A stretch of 64,000 nucleotides of DNA, from NCBI RefSeq assembly GCF_934294775.1, contig NZ_CAKRAH010000007.1, positions 30,958 through 94,957 on the forward strand, read 5' to 3'. Below the pieces are notes generated by a model, which saw only the letters and a program-made list of their open reading frames with translations, was not told where the DNA came from and did not search any database. The translations under genes and the position numbers were made by a program. This document shows positions 27,076-35,596 of this stretch, piece after piece (within the stretch, counting starts at the first letter, position 1; every line of letters starts with the position of its first letter). This DNA comes from an uncultured Dorea sp. GTDB taxonomy: Bacteria; Bacillota; Clostridia; Lachnospirales; Lachnospiraceae.

Positions 27076-28805
27076 ATCTTACAATAGACGGAAAGCAGAT
27101 ATCGGTAGAAGAGAATACCACAATCATGGAAGCTGCATCCCAGAACGGGATACCGATTCCAAAGTTATGTTATCTGAAGGGAATCAATGAGATAGCAGCC
27201 TGTCGTGTCTGTGTGGTAGAACTGGAAGGAAAAGATAAACTTATCACATCCTGCAACAATGTGGCAAAAGAAGGTATGGTTATCCATACGAACAGCCCAA
27301 AAGTAAGAAAACACAGAAGAACAACAGTAGAACTGATACTTTCACAGCACGACTGCGAATGCGTAACCTGCTCAAGAAGTGGTAATTGTAGTCTGCAGAA
27401 GGTAGCAAATGATCTGAATATTATAGAGATTCCATTTAAGATGGAGATAGAAAGACAGCCATGGAACAAAGAATTCCCGCTGATCAGAGATTCGTCCAAA
27501 TGTATCAAATGTATGCGTTGTGTCCAGGTATGTGACAAAGTACAGGGACTCGGCATATGGGATGTAGAGGGAACTGGATCAAGAACAACGATCAATGTGG
27601 CTGGACACAGAACAATTGAAGAAGCAGCATGTACATTATGTGGACAATGTATTACACATTGCCCGGTAGGTGCTTTAAGAGCAAGAGATGATACAGAAGA
27701 TGTATGGGATGCAATTGCAGATCCGGAAAAGATCGTAGTTGCACAGGTTGCTCCGGCTGTAAGAGCAGCATGGGGCGAAGAATTCGGACTTTCTGATGAA
27801 GAAGCAACCGTCGGAAAGATCCTTGATGCTTTGAAGAGAATGGGAGTCGATTATACATTCGACACAACATTTTCAGCCGATCTGACAATCATGGAAGAAG
27901 GAACGGAATTTTTGCACAGATTTACTGCAGGGGAATTAAAAGAGCGTCCAATGTTTACTTCGTGTTGTCCGGGATGGCTTAGATTTATCAAATCACAGTA
28001 TCCACATCTGGTGAGACAGCTTTCTACAGCAAAATCACCGCAGCAGATGTTCGGAGCAGTGATGAAAACCTACTTTGCAGAGAAGTTGGGAGTATCACCG
28101 GAAAAAATCTATACAGTATCTGTGATGCCATGTGTAGCGAAAAAAGGTGAAAGAGAGATGGAACTGTTCTATCAGGAATATGCAGGTAATGATATCGATG
28201 CAGTTATTACGACAAGAGAACTTGCAAAGATGATCAAATCTGCTCATATCAGTCCGGATACGCTGACGGATATTGAGAGTGACAGGCCGATGCAGGATGG
28301 AACAGGTGCAGGAGTAATATTTGGAGCAACAGGAGGTGTTATGGAGGCAGCGCTTCGTACTGCATATTATCTTCTCAAGAGTGAGAATCCGCCGGAGGAT
28401 GCATTCAAAGCTGTAAGAAGTACAGGATTCAATGAGAATCAGGGAATTCAGGAAGCAGACTTCCAGATCGACAATGTAACTGTGAGAACAGCTGCTGTCA
28501 GTGGTCTGGGAAATGCAAGAGCACTTCTGGATCGAATCAATAAAGGTGAAGTGCATTATGATTTCGTTGAAGTTATGGCGTGCCCGGGAGGATGCGTAGG
28601 AGGCGGCGGACAGCCGATTCATGATGGCAGAGAGCTTGCATACGAAAGAGGTAAGAAGCTTTATAGCCTGGATAAGAATGCAAAACGCAGATTTTCTCAT
28701 GAAAATCAGGATATTCAGAGATTATATCAGGAATATCTTGTAAAACCTAATTCACCAAAATCACACATGCTGTTACATACAGAACACAGACTGGAAGGTT
28801 TTTAG
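27069..28805 (+). CDS. [FeFe]-hydrogenase catalytic subunit
   Basis: This 578-residue enzyme evolves or consumes H2 at the H-cluster. It has the CpI-like layout: an N-terminal [2Fe-2S] domain (CYLKGINEIAACRVCVVE), a His/Cys cluster region (CECVTCSRSGNC) and two 4Fe-4S motifs (CIKCMRCVQVC, CTLCGQCITHC). The H-cluster motifs are TSCCPGW (Cys299/300), MPCVAKKGE and ACPGGCVGGGGQP. No signal peptide, so it is cytoplasmic. Maturases HydE/F/G are not in the window. It is coupled to the flavoprotein gene upstream and probably exchanges electrons with it and with ferredoxin. Confidence 0.95.
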   Translation: MVNLTIDGKQISVEENTTIMEAASQNGIPIPKLCYLKGINEIAACRVCVVELEGKDKLITSCNNVAKEGMVIHTNSPKVRKHRRTTVELILSQHDCECVTCSRSGNCSLQKVANDLNIIEIPFKMEIERQPWNKEFPLIRDSSKCIKCMRCVQVCDKVQGLGIWDVEGTGSRTTINVAGHRTIEEAACTLCGQCITHCPVGALRARDDTEDVWDAIADPEKIVVAQVAPAVRAAWGEEFGLSDEEATVGKILDALKRMGVDYTFDTTFSADLTIMEEGTEFLHRFTAGELKERPMFTSCCPGWLRFIKSQYPHLVRQLSTAKSPQQMFGAVMKTYFAEKLGVSPEKIYTVSVMPCVAKKGEREMELFYQEYAGNDIDAVITTRELAKMIKSAHISPDTLTDIESDRPMQDGTGAGVIFGATGGVMEAALRTAYYLLKSENPPEDAFKAVRSTGFNENQGIQEADFQIDNVTVRTAAVSGLGNARALLDRINKGEVHYDFVEVMACPGGCVGGGGQPIHDGRELAYERGKKLYSLDKNAKRRFSHENQDIQRLYQEYLVKPNSPKSHMLLHTEHRLEGF

Positions 28806-28864
28806 AGAGTGAATATAAAGGAGAAGTTGTCTGTGGCGGCTTCTCCGATTGGATAACCAACGGA

Positions 28865-28882
28865 CTGTTAAAGAATTATCAA
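28865..28882. promoter_or_regulatory. Rex-like operator upstream of adhE
   Basis: CTGTTAA-N4-TTATCAA fits the 18-bp Rex consensus TTGTTAA-N4-TTAACAA with two mismatches. It lies 28 nt upstream of the adhE -35 element. Rex is the NADH-sensing repressor of fermentation genes in Firmicutes, and adhE is a classical target. Confidence 0.5.
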
Positions 28883-28909
28883 ATATGTGAAAAAAATATC
28901 AAAATAGTA

Positions 28910-28938
28910 TTGACAAAAAAATAACGAGCGAGTATACT
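28910..28938 (+). promoter_or_regulatory. sigma-A promoter of adhE
   Basis: TTGACA (28910-28915), exactly 17 nt, TATACT (28933-28938), then GGAGG before the ATG at 28984. Confidence 0.8.
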
Positions 28939-28983
28939 AAAACCATCGAAAAACAAACAAAAACTCACAGGAGGATAATCAAC

Positions 28984-31605
28984 ATGGCGACAAAGAAAAA
29001 AGAGAATGTAGTACCAGAGATTATTGACAATGTAGAAGCTCTCGAAGCAAAAATGAAAGCAATGAGAGAAGCTCAGAAAGTATTTGCTACCTTTACACAG
29101 GAACAGGTAGACAAGATCTTTTTTGAGGCTGCAATGGCAGCAAACAAGATGCGTATCCCACTTGCTAAAATGGCAGTAGAGGAAACAGGACGTGGACTCG
29201 TAGAAGATAAGATTATTAAAAACCACTACGCAGCAGAGTACATTTATAACAAATATAAAAATGATAAAACATGTGGCGTAATCGAAGAAGACAAAGCGTA
29301 CGGAATTAAAAAGATTGCAGAACCAGTTGGTCTGGTAGCAGCAGTTATCCCTACTACAAACCCAACATCAACAGCAATCTTCAAAACATTGATTTGTTTG
29401 AAAACAAGAAATGCGATCATCATCAGCCCTCATCCGGCAGCAAAAGCTTGTACAATCGCAGCAGCAAAAGTTGTTCTTGATGCAGCAGTAAAAGCTGGAG
29501 CACCAGAGGGAATCATCGGATGGATCGACGTTCCTTCATTAGAGCTGACAACAACAGTTATGAAAGACGCAGATGAAATCCTTGCAACAGGTGGTCCTGG
29601 AATGGTTAAATCCGCATACTCTTCAGGAAAACCGGCACTTGGTGTTGGACCTGGTAATACACCAGTTATCATTGATGACTCAGCAGACATCAAGATGGCA
29701 GTTAACTCAATCATCCATTCTAAGACATTTGATAATGGTATGATCTGTGCTTCTGAGCAGTCAGTAACTGTACTTGACAGCATTTATGATGAAGTTAAGA
29801 AAGAATTTGCATATCGTGGATGCTACTTCCTTAAGAAAGGTGAAGAGCTTGATAAAGTTCGTAAGACAATCATCATCAATGGCGCACTGAACAACAAGAT
29901 TCCTGGAAAATCAGCTTACGAAATTGCTAAATTAGCAGGTGTTGATGTTCCGAAAGCAACAAAGATCCTGATCGGTGAAGTCGAATCTGTAGATATTTCA
30001 GAAGAATTTGCACATGAAAAATTATCTCCAGTACTTGCTATGTACAGAGCTAAGACATTTGATGAGGCTCTTGCAAAAGCAGAACAGTTAGTAGCTGACG
30101 GTGGATATGGACATACATCATCACTTTATGTACATCCATCACAGACAGAGAAGATTGAGAAACATCAGCAGGCTATGAAGACATGCCGTATCCTGATCAA
30201 TACTCCTTCTTCACAGGGTGGTATCGGAGACCTTTACAACTTTGGTCTTGCTCCATCTCTTACACTTGGTTGTGGTTCTTGGGGAGGAAACTCTGTATCT
30301 GAGAACGTAGGTGTAAAACACCTGGTTAATATCAAGACAGTTGCGGAGAGGAGAGAAAACATGCTGTGGTTTAGAACACCTGAAAAAGTATACTTTAAGA
30401 AAGGCTGCATGCCTGTAGCATTAGATGAACTTGGAACAGTAATGCACAAAAAGAAAGCATTCATCGTAACAGATAGCTTCCTGTATAAGAATGGTTATGT
30501 AAAACCAATCGAAGAGAAATTAGATCAGATGGGAATCCAGCATACATGCTTCTTTGAAGTGGCTCCAGACCCAACTCTGCAGTGTGCAAGAAGAGGTGTA
30601 GAACAGATCAGAGCATTTGAGCCAGATACAATCATCGCTCTTGGTGGTGGATCAGCAATGGATGCCGGAAAGATCATGTGGTTAATGTATGAGCATCCAG
30701 AAGCAAAATTCGAAGATATGGCTATGGACTTCATGGATATCCGTAAGAGAGTATACACATTCCCTAAGATGGGTGAGAAAGCTTACTTCGTAGCAATCCC
30801 AACATCTTCAGGAACAGGATCTGAGGTAACTCCTTTCGCAATCATCACAGATGCAGACACAGGAGTAAAATGGCCTATCACAGACTACGAATTGATGCCT
30901 AACATGGCTATCGTAGACGTTGACAATGCAATGACAGCTCCTAAGGGACTGACAAGCGCATCTGGTATCGACGTAATGACACATGCGATCGAAGCATATG
31001 TATCTATCATGGCTACAGATTTTACAGATGGTCTTGCTATGAAAGCTGTAAAAGCTGTATTTGATTACTTACCATCAGCATATGAGAATGGTGCTAATGA
31101 CCCAATCGCAAGAGAGAAGATGGCAAACGCTTCTTGCATGGCTGGTATGGCATTCGCAAATGCATTCCTTGGACTGAACCACTCTATGGCTCACAAACTT
31201 GGAGCATTCCATCACCTGCCACACGGTATTGCTAACGCTGTAATCCTTACAGATGTAATGCGCTACAATGCAGCAGAAGTTCCAACAAGAATGGGAACAT
31301 TCTCACAGTATCAGTATCCACATGCACTTGCAAGATACGCTGAATTAGGTCGTTTCGCAGGATGCACAGGTAAGACAGATGAAGAAGTATTCGAAAACTT
31401 CATCGCTAAACTGGAAGAACTGAAGACAAGAATTGGTATCAAGAAGACAATCAAAGACTACGGTGTAGATGAGAAGTACTTCCTGGATACATTGGATGAA
31501 ATGACAGAGCAGGCATTTAATGACCAGTGTACAGGTGCTAACCCAAGATATCCACTTATGAGTGAGATGAAGGAAATCTACCTGAAGTGCTACTATGGAA
31601 AATAA
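28984..31605 (+). CDS. adhE: bifunctional acetaldehyde-CoA/alcohol dehydrogenase AdhE
   Basis: AdhE reduces acetyl-CoA to ethanol via acetaldehyde with two NADH. The 873-residue protein is the full-length fusion. The N-terminal aldehyde dehydrogenase half (to about 440) has the catalytic cysteine in NGMICASEQSV and the cofactor segment PTTNPTSTAIFK. The iron-dependent alcohol dehydrogenase half has GGGSAMDAGK, SGTGSEVTPFA and the iron ligands in HAIEAYVS and NHSMAHKLGAFHHLPHG. Known members form spirosomes. It is monocistronic, with a promoter, Rex-like operator and terminator of its own, and is a redox alternative to the hydrogenase upstream. Confidence 0.98.
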   Translation: MATKKKENVVPEIIDNVEALEAKMKAMREAQKVFATFTQEQVDKIFFEAAMAANKMRIPLAKMAVEETGRGLVEDKIIKNHYAAEYIYNKYKNDKTCGVIEEDKAYGIKKIAEPVGLVAAVIPTTNPTSTAIFKTLICLKTRNAIIISPHPAAKACTIAAAKVVLDAAVKAGAPEGIIGWIDVPSLELTTTVMKDADEILATGGPGMVKSAYSSGKPALGVGPGNTPVIIDDSADIKMAVNSIIHSKTFDNGMICASEQSVTVLDSIYDEVKKEFAYRGCYFLKKGEELDKVRKTIIINGALNNKIPGKSAYEIAKLAGVDVPKATKILIGEVESVDISEEFAHEKLSPVLAMYRAKTFDEALAKAEQLVADGGYGHTSSLYVHPSQTEKIEKHQQAMKTCRILINTPSSQGGIGDLYNFGLAPSLTLGCGSWGGNSVSENVGVKHLVNIKTVAERRENMLWFRTPEKVYFKKGCMPVALDELGTVMHKKKAFIVTDSFLYKNGYVKPIEEKLDQMGIQHTCFFEVAPDPTLQCARRGVEQIRAFEPDTIIALGGGSAMDAGKIMWLMYEHPEAKFEDMAMDFMDIRKRVYTFPKMGEKAYFVAIPTSSGTGSEVTPFAIITDADTGVKWPITDYELMPNMAIVDVDNAMTAPKGLTSASGIDVMTHAIEAYVSIMATDFTDGLAMKAVKAVFDYLPSAYENGANDPIAREKMANASCMAGMAFANAFLGLNHSMAHKLGAFHHLPHGIANAVILTDVMRYNAAEVPTRMGTFSQYQYPHALARYAELGRFAGCTGKTDEEVFENFIAKLEELKTRIGIKKTIKDYGVDEKYFLDTLDEMTEQAFNDQCTGANPRYPLMSEMKEIYLKCYYGK

Positions 31606-31671
31606 AACAGGTAATAATATATATCCATGAGTTTTTGTTTGCAGGTTGGATAATGTATTAAATACAGGAAA

Positions 31672-31700
31672 AGTGTGGCAGGAAACTGTCACACTTTTTC
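31672..31700 (+). terminator. terminator of adhE
   Basis: GTGTGGCAG pairs with CTGTCACAC around a GAAA loop and is followed by TTTTTC. A repeat fragment (31701-31720) starts immediately after. Confidence 0.85.
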
Positions 31701-31720
31701 TATACCAAAGTATACAAGAG
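31701..31720 (+). repeat. dispersed terminator-associated repeat, fragment f
   Basis: TATACCAAAGTATACAAGAG begins directly at the end of the adhE terminator. It equals the left end of the repeat family seen at 5331-5376 (minus strand), 45497 and 54329; the palindromic right part is missing. Confidence 0.6.
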
Positions 31721-31886
31721 TATCATAATAGATTTTTTGAATGTTAAAAAAATAACTAATTATATACAGCACAAAAATTAGCCAAAAAAATAACAAAAAA
31801 CCATTTAAAAATCTGACAATAAGGTGTATAATACAGACAACGAAAAGGAAATGGGCCAAAGATTCAATAAAAAAGGAGGAATCTGT

Positions 31887-32642
31887 ATGAAGCTCGAGAA
31901 GAAAAATGTAATCGTAGAGAGACCTTACAAATCAGTTTATAAGACAGAAGAAGGTATTGTTAAGATATTTGCGACAGATCATCCGAAGTCAGCGGTATTT
32001 AATGAAGCTCTTAATACTGTAAAGGTAGAAGAGACTGGACTTGATATACCGAAACTTAAAGAGGTAACTCTGATTAATGGGGAATGGGCACTGATCATTG
32101 AGAACAGAGAAGGAAAGACACTGGAAGAGATGATGAAGGTTGACCGTGCAAATCTTGAGAAATACATGTCCGATTTCGTAGATCTGCAGTTAAAAGTACA
32201 GAGTAAAACAGCAGCGACATTGCCAAAATTAAAAGATAAACTTGCTTCCGAAATCAAGAATCTGAAAGCACTGGATGCAACGGAAAGATATGAACTTCTG
32301 ACCCGGTTGGAGAGCATGCCAAAACATACAAAGTTATGTCATGGAGATTTTAATCCAAGTAATGTTATTGTTGAGAAGAATGGTAAGATGACGGTGGTTG
32401 ACTGGGCACATGCATCACAGGGAAATGCAAGTGCGGATGCAGCGATGACTTATTTGTTATTTGCATTGCATGATCAGGAAAGCGCAGATCTTTATCTGAA
32501 GTTATTCTGTAAGAAGAGTGATACTGCAAGGCAGTATGTAGAGCAGTGGCTTCCAATCGTAGCGGCAGCAGAATTAGAGAAAGATATCCGGCTCGAAAAA
32601 GACTTCCTGATGAAGTGGATCGATGTCATGGAATATGAATAA
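31887..32642 (+). CDS. aminoglycoside-phosphotransferase-fold kinase
   Basis: The 251-residue protein has the APH/choline-kinase signature: catalytic loop LCHGDFNPSNVIV (about residues 150-162) and metal-binding VDWAHA (residues 172-177), with an N-terminal lysine-containing lobe. Substrates in this fold include choline, aminoglycosides, homoserine and sugars, and nothing in the context decides between them. Resistance should not be assumed. ATG 31887 has AAAGGAGG 8 nt upstream; an earlier in-frame ATG lies in the promoter region. A TATAAT near 31819 is its likely -10 element. Single-gene unit with a terminator. Confidence 0.8.
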   Translation: MKLEKKNVIVERPYKSVYKTEEGIVKIFATDHPKSAVFNEALNTVKVEETGLDIPKLKEVTLINGEWALIIENREGKTLEEMMKVDRANLEKYMSDFVDLQLKVQSKTAATLPKLKDKLASEIKNLKALDATERYELLTRLESMPKHTKLCHGDFNPSNVIVEKNGKMTVVDWAHASQGNASADAAMTYLLFALHDQESADLYLKLFCKKSDTARQYVEQWLPIVAAAELEKDIRLEKDFLMKWIDVMEYE

Positions 32643-32660
32643 AAACAAAAAGAATGAGAT

Positions 32661-32692
32661 AAAAATAAGCCTCGTATTGAGGCTTATTTTTA
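32661..32692. terminator. bidirectional terminator
   Basis: AAAATAAGCCTC/GAGGCTTATTTT with a short GTATT loop, A- and T-rich on both sides. It serves the kinase gene (plus) and the cell-wall hydrolase (minus). Confidence 0.85.
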
Positions 32693-32696
32693 TCTT

Positions 32697-32736
32697 CGTG
32701 CATTCGTAAGAAGCTGCCGGTGGCAGCTTCTCTTGC
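32697..32736. repeat. dispersed terminator-associated palindromic repeat, copy b
   Basis: GAAGCTGCCGGTGGCAGCTTC is an almost perfect palindrome at the core of the repeat family. It lies 4 nt after the bidirectional terminator between convergent genes. Confidence 0.65.
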
Positions 32737-32758
32737 TATTGTACTTGTTATATGTAAT

Positions 32759-33967
32759 TTAGAAAAATACATTTCCACCAACATTGACTCCCGATACACC
32801 TGTAGAAGCAGATCTAAACTGCAGACAATTAATTACTGCAGAATGTCTTGCTCCGGCGAGGGCATCCTGTGCAACCTGATATGCGGTTGAAGAAGCACCC
32901 TGTTTTAAGACTTTGTTCAGAGAACCGTTCCATGTAGGAGCGAACTGACCGGACTGATAGATTACATCATGCAGGTTATTAGGATAAGCAGGACTTGCAA
33001 CACGGTTCATGATAACGGTTGCGACAGCGAGCATTCCATCATAACCACCTGCTTCACACTGAAGGATTGCTGCGAAAAGAGCAACATCCGAAGTAGAAGA
33101 TGTGTTGTTATTGCCGGTATTTGTTGTTGTGTTCGTTGTTGTATTAGGTTTTGTAGTAGTTGTTGTATTTTTATTTGTTGTTGTCTGTGCTGGTTGAGTT
33201 GTTTTATTCGCGTTATTATTGTTGTTGTTATTATTGTTACTAGCCGTTGCAGTAGTGTCGGTTTTTGTCTCGGTCTTTTTATCTTCGGCCTTGAGAGAAC
33301 CAGATACGGCATTATTTTGTGCGATTTTTAAAGCCTCTTCAGCAGCTTTCGCACGTTCCAGCTGAGCCTGATAATTGGCAAGCTCTCCGGAAGTAGAAGA
33401 AATCTTTGAATTTAATTCTTCGCGTTTGCTTGTCAGTGTTTTCTGAAGACCAGAAAGCTTACTTTGCTGCTCTTCCAGTTCTTCTTGTTTTTTTTCTACG
33501 CTTTTTCTGACATCTTGCAGCTGGTTAAGCATAGAACGGTCATAGTCACTGATGGTTGCAACATATTCAGCCTTATTCAGAAAATCACCCATATTTTCGG
33601 AAGTGAGCAGAATCTGAAGCAGGGATGAGGTACCACCCTCATACATGAATTTGATGCGGTCTTTCATAGAATCGTACTGAGCTTCTTCATCTAATTGAAC
33701 AGAGGCCAGATCCAGCTTGGATTTTTCGACTTTAGCTGATAACTCTTCAATTTGACTTGAAGTGTCATCCAGTTCCTTACTTAAGGTGGCCAGCTGGCTG
33801 TTCAGATCATTTAATTCCCCTTTTAGATTGGAAGTAGTACTTTCTAATTCTTTTGAAGAAGGTGCTGAATATACAGGAGTACTAACAGAAGCAATTGTTA
33901 CGGTGCAGATGGTGGTTGCCAAAACCGATCGTAATACTCGTTTCTTTTTCATACTTATCATAGACAT
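32759..33967 (-). CDS. secreted coiled-coil cell-wall hydrolase (SleB-type domain)
   Basis: The 402-residue protein has a signal peptide (residues 1-34, cleavage near VYSA) and a long PcsB-like coiled coil (about 38-235, including KFMYEGGTSSLLQILLTSENMGDFL). A low-complexity Asn/Thr/Lys linker (about 240-300) is followed by a C-terminal SleB/CwlJ-type hydrolase domain (LFAAILQCEAGGYDGMLAVA, catalytic Glu likely in QCEAGG, and VIMNRVASPAYPNNL). It acts outside the cell on peptidoglycan. In spore formers related domains degrade cortex, but the coiled coil suggests a cell-division or turnover role. AAAGGA spaced 7 nt supports ATG 33967. Confidence 0.88.
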   Translation of the reverse strand: MSMISMKKKRVLRSVLATTICTVTIASVSTPVYSAPSSKELESTTSNLKGELNDLNSQLATLSKELDDTSSQIEELSAKVEKSKLDLASVQLDEEAQYDSMKDRIKFMYEGGTSSLLQILLTSENMGDFLNKAEYVATISDYDRSMLNQLQDVRKSVEKKQEELEEQQSKLSGLQKTLTSKREELNSKISSTSGELANYQAQLERAKAAEEALKIAQNNAVSGSLKAEDKKTETKTDTTATASNNNNNNNNNANKTTQPAQTTTNKNTTTTTKPNTTTNTTTNTGNNNTSSTSDVALFAAILQCEAGGYDGMLAVATVIMNRVASPAYPNNLHDVIYQSGQFAPTWNGSLNKVLKQGASSTAYQVAQDALAGARHSAVINCLQFRSASTGVSGVNVGGNVFF

Positions 33968-33996
33968 ATCCTTTCCATTCTCGCGAATATTCTAAT

Positions 33997-34025
33997 ATTA
34001 TACACCAAAATGCCAGAGAAAGCAA
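33997..34025 (-). promoter_or_regulatory. sigma-A promoter of the cell-wall hydrolase
   Basis: On the minus strand TTGCTT, 17 nt, TATAAT, 30 nt before the start codon. Confidence 0.65.
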
Positions 34026-34110
34026 ATTTTGCAGGATATACCAGTAGCTGGCATAGCTGTAAAACAGTAACGCAAAACATTTAAACTTTACATAAACTGA
34101 GTGAGAAAGG

Positions 34111-34139
34111 TTGCCATAAAAAAGATTTCTGTATAAAAT
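34111..34139 (+). promoter_or_regulatory. candidate promoter of the 34178-36424 gene group
   Basis: TTGCCA (34111-34116), 17 nt, TAAAAT (34134-34139), about 40 nt before the next gene. Confidence 0.5.
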
Positions 34140-34177
34140 AGAGAAGGAATGTTTAAATAGGAGAGGAATATAATTAT

Positions 34178-34759
34178 ATGAAAAAATACGAAGAAGAAAA
34201 GTATAGATTAGAGAATATAAAAGAACACATCTATCCTTGGGTGAAAGCAGAGCTTTCGGACACACAGGCTCTGAATGGAAAACATTTTTCCGAAAAAGAT
34301 GCACCGGTAATCGGATTTTTGGGGGATCTGAATGTAGTATTTGCAATAAAAAGAGATGAGGATGTATATGAGATTCTAAAAGATAATATGCTTCCGCCGG
34401 AATGCGATGTCATAGAACTTTATCACAAAGCATGTGAGAATCTGAACCGCGATGTTGAATTTGTTGTTGCCAACACATGGTATGGCGGGTATGGTATTGT
34501 GGCAGATGGTCATCACGAGGCAAGCGCAGTCTGCTATAAGCACATCTGGCAGGTATGTGCAGACAAATTAAAGGATGATCTTGTAATCATGATTCCAAGA
34601 AAAGATACAGTATTATTTGCACCGGCAGGTAATCAGGAAGTCGTAGATAAGATGATCGCACATGGGGAACAGGCATATGAACAGGGCGAGAATAAGATCA
34701 GTAAGAATCTGTTGTTATTTACACAGGAAGGGAAGGAATTAGTTACATATGAACATTAA
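34178..34759 (+). CDS. conserved hypothetical protein (possibly DUF1444/YtpQ-like)
   Basis: The 193-residue soluble protein has no signal peptide or membrane segment. Recognisable features are the FLGDLNVVFAIKRDEDVYE segment and a C-terminal KDTVLFAPAGN motif, which resemble the DUF1444/YtpQ group. I am not certain. The start follows TAGGAGAGG. Its end overlaps the HAD phosphatase gene by 11 nt, so the two are coupled. Function unknown. Confidence 0.6.
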   Translation: MKKYEEEKYRLENIKEHIYPWVKAELSDTQALNGKHFSEKDAPVIGFLGDLNVVFAIKRDEDVYEILKDNMLPPECDVIELYHKACENLNRDVEFVVANTWYGGYGIVADGHHEASAVCYKHIWQVCADKLKDDLVIMIPRKDTVLFAPAGNQEVVDKMIAHGEQAYEQGENKISKNLLLFTQEGKELVTYEH

Positions 34760-35582
34760 GACCAGAATGATTGGTGTCGATCTGGATGGAACATTATTAA
34801 AATCAAACAAAGAACTGGCACCGTATACAAAAGAAATACTGAAAAAAGCAATTGATCAGGGAATTCTGGTCATGCCATCAACCGGAAGACCATTAACCGG
34901 AGTACCAAAGGAACTTTTGGAATTTCCGGGGATCAAATATGCAGTAACCGCGAATGGAGCCAGAGTGATAGATATCACAACCGGAAAGCCAATGGTGGAG
35001 GAGCTGCTTGCACATGATATTGCAGAAAAACTGATGGATGTATTTGAACATTATGATTCTTTCAGAGAGATATATTTTGAAGGAGTAGGATATGCATCGA
35101 GGGAAGCACTGGAAAATATCTCAAAATATCTGGAAGTACCGGCGATGGCAAATTATATCTCATCTACACGAATTGCTGTGGATGACGTAAGAGAAAAATT
35201 CGAAGAAGAAAAAGACAGACCGGTAGATAAAATACAGGCACTGTTTACTTCTGTAGAAGACAGAGATGCTGCCAGGGCAGAGATCCAGGATATACCCGGA
35301 ATCGAGATCACAGGAGCACTTCCGATGAATCTGGAGATCAATGCTGCCGGTGTTAATAAAGGAAAGGCCATGATAGAACTTGGGAAGGTACTTGGCATTT
35401 CAAAAGAGGAGATCATGGCATTCGGAGACGGTGACAATGATCTTAAGATGTTAAAAGAAGTAGGGGTAGGCGTTGCAATGGAAAATGCGATCCCATCGGT
35501 AAAAGAAGCTGCTGACTATATTACATTGACAAATGATGAAGAAGGCGTTGCCAGGTTCATAGAAAAATATGTTCTGGTTTAA
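34749..35582 (+). CDS. Cof-type HAD-IIB family phosphatase
   Basis: This 277-residue sugar- or nucleotide-phosphatase-like protein shows HAD motif I (GVDLDGTLLKS, residues 8-18), motif II (PSTGRP), motif III lysine (NKGKAMIELG) and motif IV (FGDGDNDLKML), with a C2b cap typical of YidA/Cof proteins. These enzymes hydrolyse small phosphorylated metabolites; the substrate is not predictable. Overlaps the preceding gene and is followed 14 nt later by uppP. Confidence 0.92.
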   Translation: MNIKTRMIGVDLDGTLLKSNKELAPYTKEILKKAIDQGILVMPSTGRPLTGVPKELLEFPGIKYAVTANGARVIDITTGKPMVEELLAHDIAEKLMDVFEHYDSFREIYFEGVGYASREALENISKYLEVPAMANYISSTRIAVDDVREKFEEEKDRPVDKIQALFTSVEDRDAARAEIQDIPGIEITGALPMNLEINAAGVNKGKAMIELGKVLGISKEEIMAFGDGDNDLKMLKEVGVGVAMENAIPSVKEAADYITLTNDEEGVARFIEKYVLV

Positions 35583-35596
35583 GAAAGGAAAGCAAA

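Noticed and set aside
28811..28850. Terminator after hydA
   Set aside because: GGAGAAG/CTTCTCC can pair but is followed by GATTGG, without a T-run; at most a weak stop.
31887..32642. Aminoglycoside resistance gene
   Set aside because: Only the general APH/choline-kinase fold motifs are present; the context and sequence do not support a resistance class.
33007..33331. Frames on either strand within the hydrolase linker
   Set aside because: Produced by the AAC/ACA trinucleotide repeats in other frames.
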